A stretch of DNA of 64,000 nucleotides from Bacteroidota bacterium (GTDB lineage: Bacteria > Bacteroidota > Ignavibacteria > Ignavibacteriales > Melioribacteraceae), in assembly GCA_021824635.1 (NCBI GenBank), contig JAKAKD010000031.1, positions 23,941 through 87,940 of the forward strand, in the 5' to 3' direction. The position numbers and the translations under genes were made by a program. The notes below the pieces were generated by a model. That model saw only the letters and a program-made list of their open reading frames with translations, did not search any database and was not told the origin of the DNA. This document shows, piece by piece, positions 44,823 to 53,789 of this stretch; position 1 is the first letter of the stretch, and each line of letters starts with the position of its first letter.

Positions 44823-45248
44823 ATGAAACTAAGTGGTGGAACAAAAGGAAAAGTGTTAGCGGCGATTATTCTTTTCGCAGTTACAACAAACGTTTTTGCA
44901 CAGAAACCGACAGCGCCAAAATCATTCGAAGATAGAATTGTTAAAACCGCTCTTTATGGAATGAGTAGCGAGATTCCGTCAATTGTTGAGGCATCGCTTT
45001 TCGTCCTCCTCGAAGTAAAAAATAAATATCCAAACGAGGATTATAAAAAACTTCTTGATAAGTTAAACGAACTGGCGCAGAATGGTTCTACGTTGTCTAT
45101 TAAATACAAGGCGCAATTAACAAGTTTGTTTATCAACTATCATGATCTCTTTAAGGATGTAACTTTTGGAATCGAAAATCCGGATTTATCTTTCAAGATG
45201 ATCTCCGGCAAACTTGAAAACAATTCATTTACATTAAACAATAATTGA
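44823..45248 (+). CDS. Small secreted protein of unknown function
   Basis: A 141-residue protein with a clear signal peptide (GKVLAAIILFAVTTNVFAQ). The mature part is mostly helical (IVEASLFVLLEVKNKYPNEDYKKLLDKL). I recognise no family. The chosen ATG has an AAAGGAAA site; the frame's earlier start at 44676 would add 49 residues of non-coding-like sequence running through the promoter. A sigma-54-like promoter stands just upstream, so the adjacent kinase/activator pair probably controls it. A hairpin element and terminator follow. Confidence 0.7.
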   Translation: MKLSGGTKGKVLAAIILFAVTTNVFAQKPTAPKSFEDRIVKTALYGMSSEIPSIVEASLFVLLEVKNKYPNEDYKKLLDKLNELAQNGSTLSIKYKAQLTSLFINYHDLFKDVTFGIENPDLSFKMISGKLENNSFTLNNN

Positions 45249-45264
45249 TTGGTGCCTCCATTCA

Positions 45265-45371
45265 ATATAGGCTGGTTCTAAAAACTTCAATATTCTCTGC
45301 GGACTTTGCGTATTCCTTGCATTCTCTGCGTTAAATTTTTACAAAAGATAGTTTTTAGAACCAGCCTATAT
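45265..45371. repeat. 107-bp element with 22-bp perfect terminal inverted repeats
   Basis: Left arm 45265-45286 and right arm 45350-45371 are perfect inverted complements of 22 bases (core GGCTGGTTCTAAAAAC). The 63-bp interior holds two near-copies of ATTCTCTGCG. The element carries no gene and lies between convergent genes. It looks like a MITE-like or palindromic intergenic repeat, although a folded RNA hairpin is another reading. Confidence 0.7.
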
Positions 45372-45374
45372 AAC

Positions 45375-45410
45375 AAACCCGGTTTGGTTTTACCGAATCG
45401 GGTTTTTGTT
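45375..45410. terminator. Terminator between secreted-protein gene and ispH
   Basis: AAACCCG (45375-45381) pairs with CGGGTTT (45399-45405), with the stem continuing inward through G-U pairs to a 5-base loop. A T-rich run follows on the plus strand. Confidence 0.75.
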
Positions 45411-45451
45411 TTTCTTTTAAGCGGGCTTTGTGGAATTGTGTTCTATAGTTT

Positions 45452-46660
45452 TTAGAGATACCCTTCATTGCTTTTTGCATTTTCATAAAACGAAAGCAGT
45501 TTATTCAAAACTTCATCAACAACTGCGTCCGGACACGATGCGCCGCTTGTTAAGGCAATTGTAATTTGTGCTTTTTGAGGAAGAAAATATTCTGTTATTT
45601 TTTCTTTGCGTAAACTTACATCAAAATGACTTATCAGAATATCGGAAATGATTTTATCGGCACCCGAAATAAAGTAAGTTGTAAATTTTCCTTCAAGCAG
45701 TTCGACAAGATGTGTTGTGTTTGAACTGTTGTATCCGCCTATAACAATTGCGAGGTCTGCTTCCCATCCCAACAAACCAATCGTTGCGCTTTGATTATCG
45801 TTCGTGGCGTAACACAACGTGTCGCGTGTGTCTGCAAAATGGTTCTTGAGATTTTCGGCTCCGTATTTTTTTATCATCGCATTGTGCAGTAGATCTGCAA
45901 TCGCTTGTGTTTCTGTTGCAAGCATTGTTGTCTGATTTACAACTCCAACACGCACTAAATCTTTTTTAACATCAAATCCATGCGAGTACCTTCCATCAAA
46001 AAAATTATAGAACTCCTCTTTTATAACATCTCCAAGAATAATTTTCGCAAGGAATTCGGCTTCTTTAATATCGCGAACAATTACAGATGGCGCGTTCCGG
46101 GTGCTGTGAGAAAATGTTGCCCGCGTTTCTTCATGTTTTGCTTTTCCATGAATGACCACAGTATAATTTTCGTTTCCCAAATTTTCCGCTCGTGTCCAAA
46201 CCTTTTCTACAAATGGGCAAGTGGTGTTATACTTAAGTGTATCAATCCCCTTCTCGTTTAGAAGATGTTCGACTTCAAGAGTAGTTCCGAATGCCGGAAT
46301 GATTACAACATCATCAGAATTTATTTCTGCCCAACTAATTAACTGATTTCCATACGTATCCATGATGAATTGAATGCCCTGACTTTGCAAGTCTAAGTTC
46401 ACAACTGGATTATGAATCATCTCACTCAGAAGAAAAATTCTTTTGCCGGAATTTTCTTCTATTGTTTTGTAAGCGATCTCAATTGCGTTTTCAACGCCGT
46501 AACAAAAACCAAAGTGGCGCGCAATCAAGAATTTTACCGGTCCAAAATCCAATTCTGTCGGCGAAAAATCTTTTTTACGGAGGTCTTCCGATTTACGAAT
46601 TTCTTTTAGTTTAGAGATAATCGAGCTTCGGTAAATATTTGGTATCTCAAATTTTTTCAT
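45452..46660 (-). CDS. ispH: 4-hydroxy-3-methylbut-2-enyl diphosphate reductase
   Basis: A 402-residue IspH (LytB). The three Fe-S cluster cysteines lie in HFGFCYGVENAIEIA, NTTCPFVEKV and TSGASCPDAVVDEVL. Conserved His and Thr contexts (SEMIHNPVV, HGKAKHEET, VNQTTMLATET) match the enzyme. It catalyses the last step of the MEP isoprenoid pathway, making IPP and DMAPP in the cytoplasm. It is longer than proteobacterial IspH (about 315) owing to an N-terminal extension and inserts, a form seen in cyanobacterial and some FCB enzymes. Confidence 0.96.
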   Translation of the reverse strand: MKKFEIPNIYRSSIISKLKEIRKSEDLRKKDFSPTELDFGPVKFLIARHFGFCYGVENAIEIAYKTIEENSGKRIFLLSEMIHNPVVNLDLQSQGIQFIMDTYGNQLISWAEINSDDVVIIPAFGTTLEVEHLLNEKGIDTLKYNTTCPFVEKVWTRAENLGNENYTVVIHGKAKHEETRATFSHSTRNAPSVIVRDIKEAEFLAKIILGDVIKEEFYNFFDGRYSHGFDVKKDLVRVGVVNQTTMLATETQAIADLLHNAMIKKYGAENLKNHFADTRDTLCYATNDNQSATIGLLGWEADLAIVIGGYNSSNTTHLVELLEGKFTTYFISGADKIISDILISHFDVSLRKEKITEYFLPQKAQITIALTSGASCPDAVVDEVLNKLLSFYENAKSNEGYL

Positions 46661-46697
46661 AATTATAGATTTTATTCAGCAGAAAAATAGTTTTCCA

Positions 46698-47549
46698 TCA
46701 ATTCATTTTATTTTTAATTTGCTTCTCAAGAAGATCAACTTGTGATACAAATGTATCCCAATTCTTATCGGTTCTTCCTACTTCGCGGCATTTATCAAGA
46801 GCATTTAAAGCATCCTTATATTTATTCTGCTTGAATAATAATTTTGCTTTAACAAAATATGGCGTGTAGTTCTGTCCAAAAGACAATGCTTTATCCACCC
46901 ATTGAAGTGCTTCATCTAGATAAACTCCATTTTCGTAAGCGAAGTTTGCACCTTCGATATAATTCTGCCATCTATCAGGCATAGCAGCAATTGCTTCTTT
47001 AATTTTTATATACGCCTGTCCAAGCACATCAGCTTCAATTTTGAACGATACTTGCAAATTCTCCCAGTTCAAAACTAGGTCGGCGGAAGAATCGGTGATA
47101 TTCGCAAAAGTAAACTGAAGCCGTTCGGTAAAATTTCCTTTAACGGGTTTAACTTTAAAGCGAAGCAGATCATCCGCTTCTTTATAATTGAACGCGCCCC
47201 ATTGTTTATCTGTTTTATTTAGAATTACCGTCCAATCATTTTCCTCCGGAATTGTAAAAAGAGAATATCTTCCTGCCGGAACTTTATTCCCTTCAACCGT
47301 TACGTCTGTTGTGAATTGAATTGTTGTTGCCTCGTTTGCGCCTGTGCGCCAAACTTTATTGAATGGAACTAATCCGTCCCAAATTTTTCTCTCTTTAACC
47401 GCCGGGCGGCAATAATTAACAGTAACTATCGTATAACCAATTGTTTCGGAGACCGATGCGTTAGGACTTATGCGCGGCAATTCGACCTGTGTTTTTGTAA
47501 AAGAGCCCACGAGAAGAAACATCGTTAACAAAAAGAATAGCTTTTTCAT
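46698..47549 (-). CDS. Exported DUF2911 protein with TPR-like tail
   Basis: A 283-residue protein with a signal peptide (KKLFFLLTMFLLVGSFTKTQ). The DUF2911 domain covers about residues 22-170 (LPRISPNASVSETIGYT, RKIWDGLVPFNKVWRTGANEA, VPAGRYSLFTIP). The C-terminal third (about 180-280) looks like TPR helices (ALQWVDKALSFGQNY, KYKDALNALDKCREVG). The family function is unknown; proteins of this type are frequent in the Bacteroidota group. It lies 37 bases upstream of ispH on the same strand and could share its transcript. Confidence 0.85.
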   Translation of the reverse strand: MKKLFFLLTMFLLVGSFTKTQVELPRISPNASVSETIGYTIVTVNYCRPAVKERKIWDGLVPFNKVWRTGANEATTIQFTTDVTVEGNKVPAGRYSLFTIPEENDWTVILNKTDKQWGAFNYKEADDLLRFKVKPVKGNFTERLQFTFANITDSSADLVLNWENLQVSFKIEADVLGQAYIKIKEAIAAMPDRWQNYIEGANFAYENGVYLDEALQWVDKALSFGQNYTPYFVKAKLLFKQNKYKDALNALDKCREVGRTDKNWDTFVSQVDLLEKQIKNKMN

Positions 47550-47723
47550 TTCACCCTCTATGCCTTGATTTACTTTATAAACAAATTTTATCGCTTAAGA
47601 AGTTTCATAATGATAGGAATAACTTCTCTGCAGGTTGAAAGATATAAAAGGTTGCGATAAATCGTAACTCAATTAATTTGACCACAAGAATATAGATCGT
47701 ATGGTCAATTGAGAAATCTTTTA

Positions 47724-48668
47724 TTACTCAGATTCAACGCCGGCGTATTTCTTAATGTAGTCCGGTACACTGGGCTCATTACCAAAGAAATCTTTTTTCT
47801 TACCCTGAGTTACCGCCCAACGGTGAATCCACGAGATGCCGCCCGCTCCGGCAAATGTATCTTTGGTTTTGTATGCTTCATCTTTAAGCGCTTCTTCTAC
47901 AGAAATAAATTTATAGCCCTCTGCTTGTATCATTTCGCACAATTTACCGTAGTAATCGGCGTTGAGAGTATTAGCGTGGATAAGAAGAATATGGTTGATG
48001 TTTCTTCCGAAAAGAGAGATTGACTGACTTTCCCAGTATTCGAGTTTTCTTTTCATGTATAAAATATATTCACCGCCGATACGTTTCATCATTTCGGTCT
48101 TGTTTGAATCAATTGCTTTCTCATATGCGCCGCCGAAGATCCATTCGCCATTATCAATAGTTACAGGTGCAATTACGTAATTATGTTCTGCTAAAAATTT
48201 TTCAATTTCGTTTTTCACTTCTAAGCTTCTGCCGTTTTGTAGAAACGGATGCCTGAAGTATGTAAGCTTCTTTCCTTTCTCCTCGATTAAATTTCTTATT
48301 ACTCTTTCACCGTTTAAAATATCCTTCTCATATTCTTCAACCGGTACTCTATTAGCGCTCTTATGAGAGAAAGTATGATTGCCTAAGTCAAAACCGGCAT
48401 TCAACCAGTCTTTAAGTAATTCGATTTTTTCTTCGTCATTCTTACCGTCTACTTGTAATTTTTCTTCGTTAACAAATCCAACTATTGGCGCTCGTTGAGA
48501 TTTTATCTTCTCGATAAGTTTGTCAATTATAATCCGGTATTGATCATTTTTAAAATGCTCGATGCGCTGGAGCGGCAGATCATCCATTGTAACCGCGATG
48601 TTTTTATTTTGTCCATATGTTGCTGAAAAGAAGATAAATAGAGAAATCAGTAACGGCCGTATTAGCAT
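47724..48668 (-). CDS. Exported polysaccharide deacetylase-family protein
   Basis: A 314-residue protein starting at the ATG with an AAGGAAA site and a signal peptide (LIRPLLISLFIFFSATYGQ). The frame's earlier ATG at 48767 would overlap the amidohydrolase gene and add a non-signal leader, so it is rejected. The NodB-type domain has the metal/catalytic Asp pair in VTMDDLPL, the zinc His residues in GNHTFSHKS, and the YFRHPFLQNG motif. It should remove acetyl groups from a glycan at the cell surface. The substrate is not indicated. Confidence 0.85.
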   Translation of the reverse strand: MLIRPLLISLFIFFSATYGQNKNIAVTMDDLPLQRIEHFKNDQYRIIIDKLIEKIKSQRAPIVGFVNEEKLQVDGKNDEEKIELLKDWLNAGFDLGNHTFSHKSANRVPVEEYEKDILNGERVIRNLIEEKGKKLTYFRHPFLQNGRSLEVKNEIEKFLAEHNYVIAPVTIDNGEWIFGGAYEKAIDSNKTEMMKRIGGEYILYMKRKLEYWESQSISLFGRNINHILLIHANTLNADYYGKLCEMIQAEGYKFISVEEALKDEAYKTKDTFAGAGGISWIHRWAVTQGKKKDFFGNEPSVPDYIKKYAGVESE

Positions 48669-48732
48669 GATAGTTTTCCTTCCGCTTCGCCATGCAAGTA
48701 TAAAAATCCCTTTAAGGCGTAAAGTCATTAAT

Positions 48733-50457
48733 TTATTTTGAGGAATATAAAATTTTTCCGCCGACAATAGTGTACATCACTTTTGTTGATTTAATATCAT
48801 CGTCGGAACATTTTAACAAATCATTCGAGAGTACAACAAGGTCGGCGAGTTTGCCGGGTTGTATTGATCCTTTTATGTTTTCTTCAAACGACGCATATGC
48901 ACCGTTGATTGTGTAGGATTTCAGCGCTTCAAGACGAGTCATTTTCTGGTCTCCATAAAAAACCTTTCCTTCGGTATTTTTTCTAGTAACCGCAGAATAA
49001 AAACAGGCAATCGGATCAACGTCTTCTACCGGCGCATCTGTGCCGTTGCATATTGTTGCGCCGCTGTTGATTAATTTTTTCCACACATAAGCGCCCTCCT
49101 CCGCTCGTTTTGCGCCAAGCCGTTCTGCAACAAATCCCATGTCGGAAGTGCAATGAACCGACTGCATCGCAGCAATAACTCCGAGCTGTGCAAAGCGGGG
49201 AATGTCTTGTGCTGACAGGTGTTGTGCATGTTCAATACACCAGCGTAAATCTTTCTTGTCAAAATGTTTTTGAAATATTTCTTCATAAATATTTAACACT
49301 TCTCTATTCCCCCGGTCTCCGATAGCATGAATGCGCATCTGAAATCCATTATCTAACGCCAACTCGGCAATTTTTTTCAATTCATCTATTGGCGTAACAT
49401 TGGAACCGACATGATCTGGTAAATCTAAGTATGGCTCTAACATCCACGCACCGCGCGAACCGAGAGCTCCGTCAATATATTGCTTAACCGAACGAACTGT
49501 CAAAGAATTATTTCCATACCCGATCAACAGATAATCTTTCAACTTTTTCTGCATAGCGGCGATTGAATCTCCCACCATTACATTCAGCCGGACAGCCAGT
49601 TTTTTTTCGTCTGCTAATTTTTTAAGAACATCTATAATCTCGAATGTTTCTCCCGCATCTGCGCAAGATGTAATTCCCTTCTTCAAACAATCATCGGAAG
49701 CGAGCTTTACTTGTTCTTCATAATTAGCAAGTATTTGTTCGGGAGTTCGCTTTGCAAGAAACTCGTTATATCCTTTTCTAATAAGATTCTCTGCGTTTTC
49801 TTCAAACACTCCAATAGCATTTCCAAGAGAGTCGCGCACAATAGTTCCGCCATCGGGGTTAGCTGTACTGCGGTTTATACCGGCAATTTGCATTGCTTTT
49901 GCGTTTGCAAATACAGCATGTCCGCTTGCGTGTGTTAACATAACGGGATTGTTTGGTGAAGCTTTGCTTAATTCATTATGAACGGGATAGCCGTTAACAT
50001 TTGGCATTGGTTTGGGATTGAATTTTTCTTGATGCCATCCTCTGCCAATAATCCAATCGCCCGGTTTAGAAGATTCAACAGCTTTAGCAACAATTGCTAT
50101 TACTTCGTCCCAATTTTTAGCGCCGTGCAAATCCAATATTTGTTTGGAGTTGCCAATACCAAGAAAGTGTGCGTGACTGTCGTTGAATCCGGGCATTACA
50201 AATTTTCCGTTGAGATCAATTACCTGTGTGTTATTGCCATGATAATTTTCAATTTCGCTTGTAGAGCCGGCGGCAAAAATTTTTCCGTCTTTTATTGCTA
50301 CCGCTTCTGCTGTTGGATTTATCTCGTCCAGTGTAGCGACAATACCATTTATTAAGATCAAATCGGCCGGATTTTTCACAACTTTTCCTCCGCAACTTTG
50401 AATAAAAATTAATATCGTTAAAGAAAACACCGTTGTTAGAATATTCTTAAAATTCAT
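48733..50457 (-). CDS. Amidohydrolase lipoprotein (YtcJ-like)
   Basis: A 574-residue metal-dependent amidohydrolase with a lipobox N-terminus (LTILIFIQSCGG), so it is probably an envelope-anchored enzyme. Metal ligands appear in MPGFNDSHAHFLG, in the His of MRIHAIGDRGN and CIEHAQHL, and in the Asp of CNGTDAPVEDVDP. The closing beta-sandwich domain contains GKLADLVVLSNDLL. The YtcJ-like group hydrolyses amide or related bonds of uncertain substrates. It is followed by the deacetylase gene after 64 bases on the same strand. Confidence 0.9.
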   Translation of the reverse strand: MNFKNILTTVFSLTILIFIQSCGGKVVKNPADLILINGIVATLDEINPTAEAVAIKDGKIFAAGSTSEIENYHGNNTQVIDLNGKFVMPGFNDSHAHFLGIGNSKQILDLHGAKNWDEVIAIVAKAVESSKPGDWIIGRGWHQEKFNPKPMPNVNGYPVHNELSKASPNNPVMLTHASGHAVFANAKAMQIAGINRSTANPDGGTIVRDSLGNAIGVFEENAENLIRKGYNEFLAKRTPEQILANYEEQVKLASDDCLKKGITSCADAGETFEIIDVLKKLADEKKLAVRLNVMVGDSIAAMQKKLKDYLLIGYGNNSLTVRSVKQYIDGALGSRGAWMLEPYLDLPDHVGSNVTPIDELKKIAELALDNGFQMRIHAIGDRGNREVLNIYEEIFQKHFDKKDLRWCIEHAQHLSAQDIPRFAQLGVIAAMQSVHCTSDMGFVAERLGAKRAEEGAYVWKKLINSGATICNGTDAPVEDVDPIACFYSAVTRKNTEGKVFYGDQKMTRLEALKSYTINGAYASFEENIKGSIQPGKLADLVVLSNDLLKCSDDDIKSTKVMYTIVGGKILYSSK

Positions 50458-50591
50458 TTATACCTCTTTATCTTGCTGTTAAATGTAAATACAACCCGGA
50501 AATAATAATTAAAACCTTCGGCGAAAAATTTCTGTTTGTTCTATTTAATTATGCTCACTTATTTTTTTAATTCTCAACTCTATATTATGTA

Positions 50592-51491
50592 CTACTTCCG
50601 GTTTACTATTACCACTCCGCCAATAATAATTAACCCGCTTATCAAAGTTAATATTGAAATTTGCTCGTTTAACAATAACCACGAGCCGAAAAAAGTAACG
50701 AACGGTTCGATGTAGAGAAAGACGCCCACACGGGACGCATCCATCTCGCTTAATGCCTGAGCCCACAAAGTGTAAGCGACTCCGGAACAAAAAATTCCCA
50801 GAAATAAAATTGATCCCCAGCCGCCAAAGGAAAGATTAACTACGTCTAAAATATTTTTTTGATTGATTGTGAACGGCGCAATAATAACCGCAACAATAAC
50901 AAAAAGATAAAATGTTGTTATAACCGGCGAGAGCGTTAGAGTTGCTTTTTTGCTTGCCAGCGAATATACCGACCAGGTTACCGAACTGGTTATGATTAAC
51001 AGATCGCCTTTGTTCTTAATAAAATCGAGAGAAGTTAAATCGCCTTTGCTGACAAGGAAAATAAGTCCGAAAAATGAAATTATAATTCCGGTTGTTTGCG
51101 TAAAAGTTATTTTTTCATTGAAGAAAATTAATCCCATTATCACCATGAACACGGGCGTTATACCTACGATCCATCCGGTGTGCGATGCTGTCGTCCATTG
51201 AAGTCCCGTAACTTGAATCCACAAATGAAAACATGCTATTGCCGCTAAAGATATAATCCATTTTTCTTTTCGAAGGTTGATGGTAAAACTTTCCTTTTGT
51301 TTGATTATGACAAAAGCCAAGAAGAGTAGTCCTAAAATCTGGCGGATAAATACAATTACAACCGGGTGCAATTCAATCAGCGCCCGCTTTGTTGCGATGA
51401 ATGATAAACCCCATACAAATACGGCAAAAAGAAGTTTCCAAACAGTTTTAAGCCGCGGCGCGTTACCTTTTATTTGAAAACTACCGCTCAT
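50592..51491 (-). CDS. EamA/DMT-family transporter
   Basis: A 299-residue protein with ten predicted membrane helices in two EamA repeats. The first has FAVFVWGLSFIATKRALIELHPV and the second VTWSVYSLASKKATLTLSP. Length and repeat structure fit the drug/metabolite transporter superfamily, which exports amino acids or other metabolites. Substrate unknown. Its start overlaps the stop of truA by 4 bases, so it is translationally coupled to that gene. Confidence 0.9.
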   Translation of the reverse strand: MSGSFQIKGNAPRLKTVWKLLFAVFVWGLSFIATKRALIELHPVVIVFIRQILGLLFLAFVIIKQKESFTINLRKEKWIISLAAIACFHLWIQVTGLQWTTASHTGWIVGITPVFMVIMGLIFFNEKITFTQTTGIIISFFGLIFLVSKGDLTSLDFIKNKGDLLIITSSVTWSVYSLASKKATLTLSPVITTFYLFVIVAVIIAPFTINQKNILDVVNLSFGGWGSILFLGIFCSGVAYTLWAQALSEMDASRVGVFLYIEPFVTFFGSWLLLNEQISILTLISGLIIIGGVVIVNRK

Positions 51492-52294
51492 GACCGCCGC
51501 TTTGTTCTATTTAACGAAGAGATGTTTATCGTCGAACCAAAATCTTTTTCCATTTTCTCGTCATCATAAGTAACGTATTCAAGAAAAAGTCCGGAGGGCG
51601 GAGCTGTATATTTTGCCGGAGTCGGTGATTCATGCTCTAGAAAATATTTAAGATCTTTCTCCGAAAGTTTGCCCCGTCCAATTTCCACAAGCACACCAAC
51701 CATTCTACGAACCATCTTCCATAAAAAATGTGAGCCGATAATTCGTATCAAGATCAAGTCTCCTTCAACTTTCAACTCAACATCTTCGATTAAAACTTTG
51801 GTGGATTTTTCCAGATCGTCTTGATCTGCAAAAGAAATATAATCGTGCATGCCAATAAAAAGTTTTGAAGCTCGTTCCATCTTTTCAAAATTCAACTGGT
51901 CTTTGATCCACCAGACAAACGGTTTGCCAAATGCGGTTCTCCGTTTTGAAATTTGATAAACGTAACTTCTGCTTTTTGCATCATGGCGTGCATGAAAATT
52001 CGGATGAGTTTTTTCAACCTCAAGAATGCATATGTCGGCTGATAATTCATCGTTTAATTTCATCCGGATAATTTCCGGTGCCAGCATTGTCTTTACATCA
52101 AGATGCGCAACTTGATACAGAGCATGAACGCCGGCATCCGTTCTGCCCGAACCTTGAATATCAACTCTTTCCCCTTTGAAAATATGTGCCGCAATTTCCA
52201 TTAATTTGCCTTGAACACTTTTTGCGTTCTTTTGCATCTGCCAGCCGCTGTACCGCGTGCCGTCGTATTCTATATATAGTTTGAAGCGGGACAT
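51488..52294 (-). CDS. truA: tRNA pseudouridine synthase A
   Basis: A 268-residue TruA. The catalytic Asp53 lies in GSGRTDAGVHAL. Other family motifs are YDGTRYSGWQ, NFHARHDAKSRSYVYQI, FLWKMVRRMVG and PPSGLFLEYVTY. It makes pseudouridine at positions 38-40 of the tRNA anticodon stem-loop. It lies 3 bases downstream of a small AbrB-type gene and overlaps the EamA gene by 4 bases, forming a three-gene reverse operon. Confidence 0.97.
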   Translation of the reverse strand: MSRFKLYIEYDGTRYSGWQMQKNAKSVQGKLMEIAAHIFKGERVDIQGSGRTDAGVHALYQVAHLDVKTMLAPEIIRMKLNDELSADICILEVEKTHPNFHARHDAKSRSYVYQISKRRTAFGKPFVWWIKDQLNFEKMERASKLFIGMHDYISFADQDDLEKSTKVLIEDVELKVEGDLILIRIIGSHFLWKMVRRMVGVLVEIGRGKLSEKDLKYFLEHESPTPAKYTAPPSGLFLEYVTYDDEKMEKDFGSTINISSLNRTKRRS

Positions 52295-52297
52295 GAA

Positions 52298-52528
52298 TTA
52301 TAATTTACTCTCTTTTCTTTTCTCTTTTTTAAGTGCTTTGAGAAGATTATCGTTTTTCCTACAAAAACCTCTATTCATATCAACGACTTCCTTTGAAATT
52401 GGGAATATTTTAATATGATCTCTTTCTTCAACAAAAAATGTTTTTACACCCGGTCGAATACCATACTTTCTAGAAAGTCTTGTTGGCAGAACTAAAACAT
52501 TGTTTGATTTTACTAAGATTGTTTCCAT
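52298..52528 (-). CDS. SpoVT/AbrB-domain DNA-binding protein (antitoxin-like)
   Basis: A 76-residue protein whose first 45 residues look like an AbrB/MazE swapped-hairpin DNA-binding domain (NVLVLPTRLSRKYGIRPGVKTFF). A basic Lys-rich tail follows. Such domains are common in antitoxins, but no toxin gene adjoins: truA follows within 3 bases and a degraded gene lies upstream. It could be an orphan antitoxin or a small regulator of this operon. The frame is intact and ATG has nearby upstream spacing compatible with translation. Confidence 0.7.
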   Translation of the reverse strand: METILVKSNNVLVLPTRLSRKYGIRPGVKTFFVEERDHIKIFPISKEVVDMNRGFCRKNDNLLKALKKEKRKESKL

Positions 52529-52596
52529 TTTATATAAAAAAATTTATTTTATTGCCAAACATAATATAATTACTGAGGAAAGAAGAAGAAACCGAC

Positions 52597-52817
52597 ATGG
52601 GTAAAAAGATCCGCGCGTTGATGCTTACATCACCAAGTCTCAAAATTTTGCAAAACCAATTCTGAAACACTTCAAACAACTCGTTCATAAAGCTTGTCCG
52701 GATGTTGAGTGGATAACTGAAGCAAAAACCGATAAAACAAGAAACAAAAGAATTGCATCTGCCCTCGATTGGATCGCGGAAGGAAAAACGCTGAACTGGA
52801 AATATTTAAGTAAATAG
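52597..52817 (+). pseudogene. DUF1801/YdeI-type gene remnant with internal deletion and frameshift
   Basis: ATG GGT AAA at 52597 begins the usual MGKK start. One base is then missing, and from 52608 the frame reads DPRVDAYITKSQNFAKPILK and on to ACPDVE. At 52710 it passes directly to WITEAKTDKTRNKRIASAL, DWIAEGKTLNWKY and the stop at 52815-52817. These are the two ends of the YdeI/DUF1801 domain family; the roughly 100-residue middle is gone in frame. With both lesions it is almost certainly non-functional. The 330-bp gap has no other gene. Confidence 0.75.
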
Positions 52818-52859
52818 GCGGCGAGTAGAAACTTTGGCTTATAAGGTTCTTGTTTGTTT

Positions 52860-53789
52860 TTAAATTGCTGACAGGAATTTTATCTCTTTGTGAAGAATGG
52901 ATGCTTTTAGAGGAATTTTGCCGATCATTTCGCCGTCTGCTTCAACCAAACATTCTGTTCCAATCGGTTCAATCGAACAACTTTCAACTTCTTTATAAAT
53001 TATCTGCGGGTGATTAACAGGCAGGCATTTTCTTATTCTGGCGAGATTTTTAAGATAATCCAGTAAACTTACCTCTGCGGCGAGTGTTATTGAAAATTTT
53101 CCGTCATTAACCTTTGCTTCCGGCGCAATACCCAATCCGCTTCCGAAATATTTTCCGTTGGCAAGGCACAAGATTAGCAATCTTCCGCTCCAATTAAAAC
53201 TCTCTGACTCTATTTTCAATTGCTTTCTCTTGTAATTCAAAAAACCCAGCACCGTTGCTTTGAAGAAGTCGAAGTTCGGTCCGTAAATTTTTTTCCCTTC
53301 GTTTACCCGTTTTGCAACTTCAGCACCTAGACCAATATCCGTAATGTTGTTAAAATACCGGACGGCGTTTTCGCCATTCATGTTTTTGTATTCTATTTTG
53401 CCAATATCAATCTGGCTTGAGGAATCATTCAGAATCAAATCTTTCAGGTCGGAAAGTTTTTTAGAAAGTTTGAATGTACGGGCAAAATCATTTCCACTAC
53501 CGAATGGGTAAAGTCCAACAATTAAGTTTTCTCTTTTTGATTTTTCCACTTGCATAATACCGTTGACAACTTCGCTCATCGTTCCGTCGCCGCCGGCTGC
53601 AATCAAGTAGTCTGTACCGCTCAGCACCGCATTTCTGGCTAGTTCTATCGCGTGTCCGTTTCCATTTGTTACAGAGACCCAGACTAAAAATTCATCGCCA
53701 AATGCGTCCTCGATTTCCTTAATTGTTCTTTCGGTATGTTTAAAGCGTCCGTTGATTACAAAGTGTAATTTTTTCTTATCCGCCTGCAA
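52860..53789 (-). CDS. Diacylglycerol kinase-family lipid kinase (second copy)
   Basis: A 309-residue paralogue of the lipid kinase at 16529-17422. It has FVINGRFKHTERT in place of the usual NPxSG loop, GGDGT at residues 66-70 followed by MSEVVNGI, and PFGSGNDFARTF. The C-terminal domain ends EADGEMIGKIPL. GSGNDFAR is the classical DagK/LCB5 substrate motif. The altered first loop (NGRFKH) differs from the other copy. It should phosphorylate diacylglycerol or a related lipid. It is divergent from the acyl-CoA synthetase gene. Confidence 0.9.
   Translation of the reverse strand: MQADKKKLHFVINGRFKHTERTIKEIEDAFGDEFLVWVSVTNGNGHAIELARNAVLSGTDYLIAAGGDGTMSEVVNGIMQVEKSKRENLIVGLYPFGSGNDFARTFKLSKKLSDLKDLILNDSSSQIDIGKIEYKNMNGENAVRYFNNITDIGLGAEVAKRVNEGKKIYGPNFDFFKATVLGFLNYKRKQLKIESESFNWSGRLLILCLANGKYFGSGLGIAPEAKVNDGKFSITLAAEVSLLDYLKNLARIRKCLPVNHPQIIYKEVESCSIEPIGTECLVEADGEMIGKIPLKASILHKEIKFLSAI

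Noticed and set aside
47668..47713. Inverted repeat after the deacetylase gene as a terminator
   Set aside because: The arms are uneven and no T run follows, so a terminator call is not supported.
48669..48767. N-terminal extension of the polysaccharide deacetylase
   Set aside because: It overlaps the upstream amidohydrolase gene and would bury the signal peptide.
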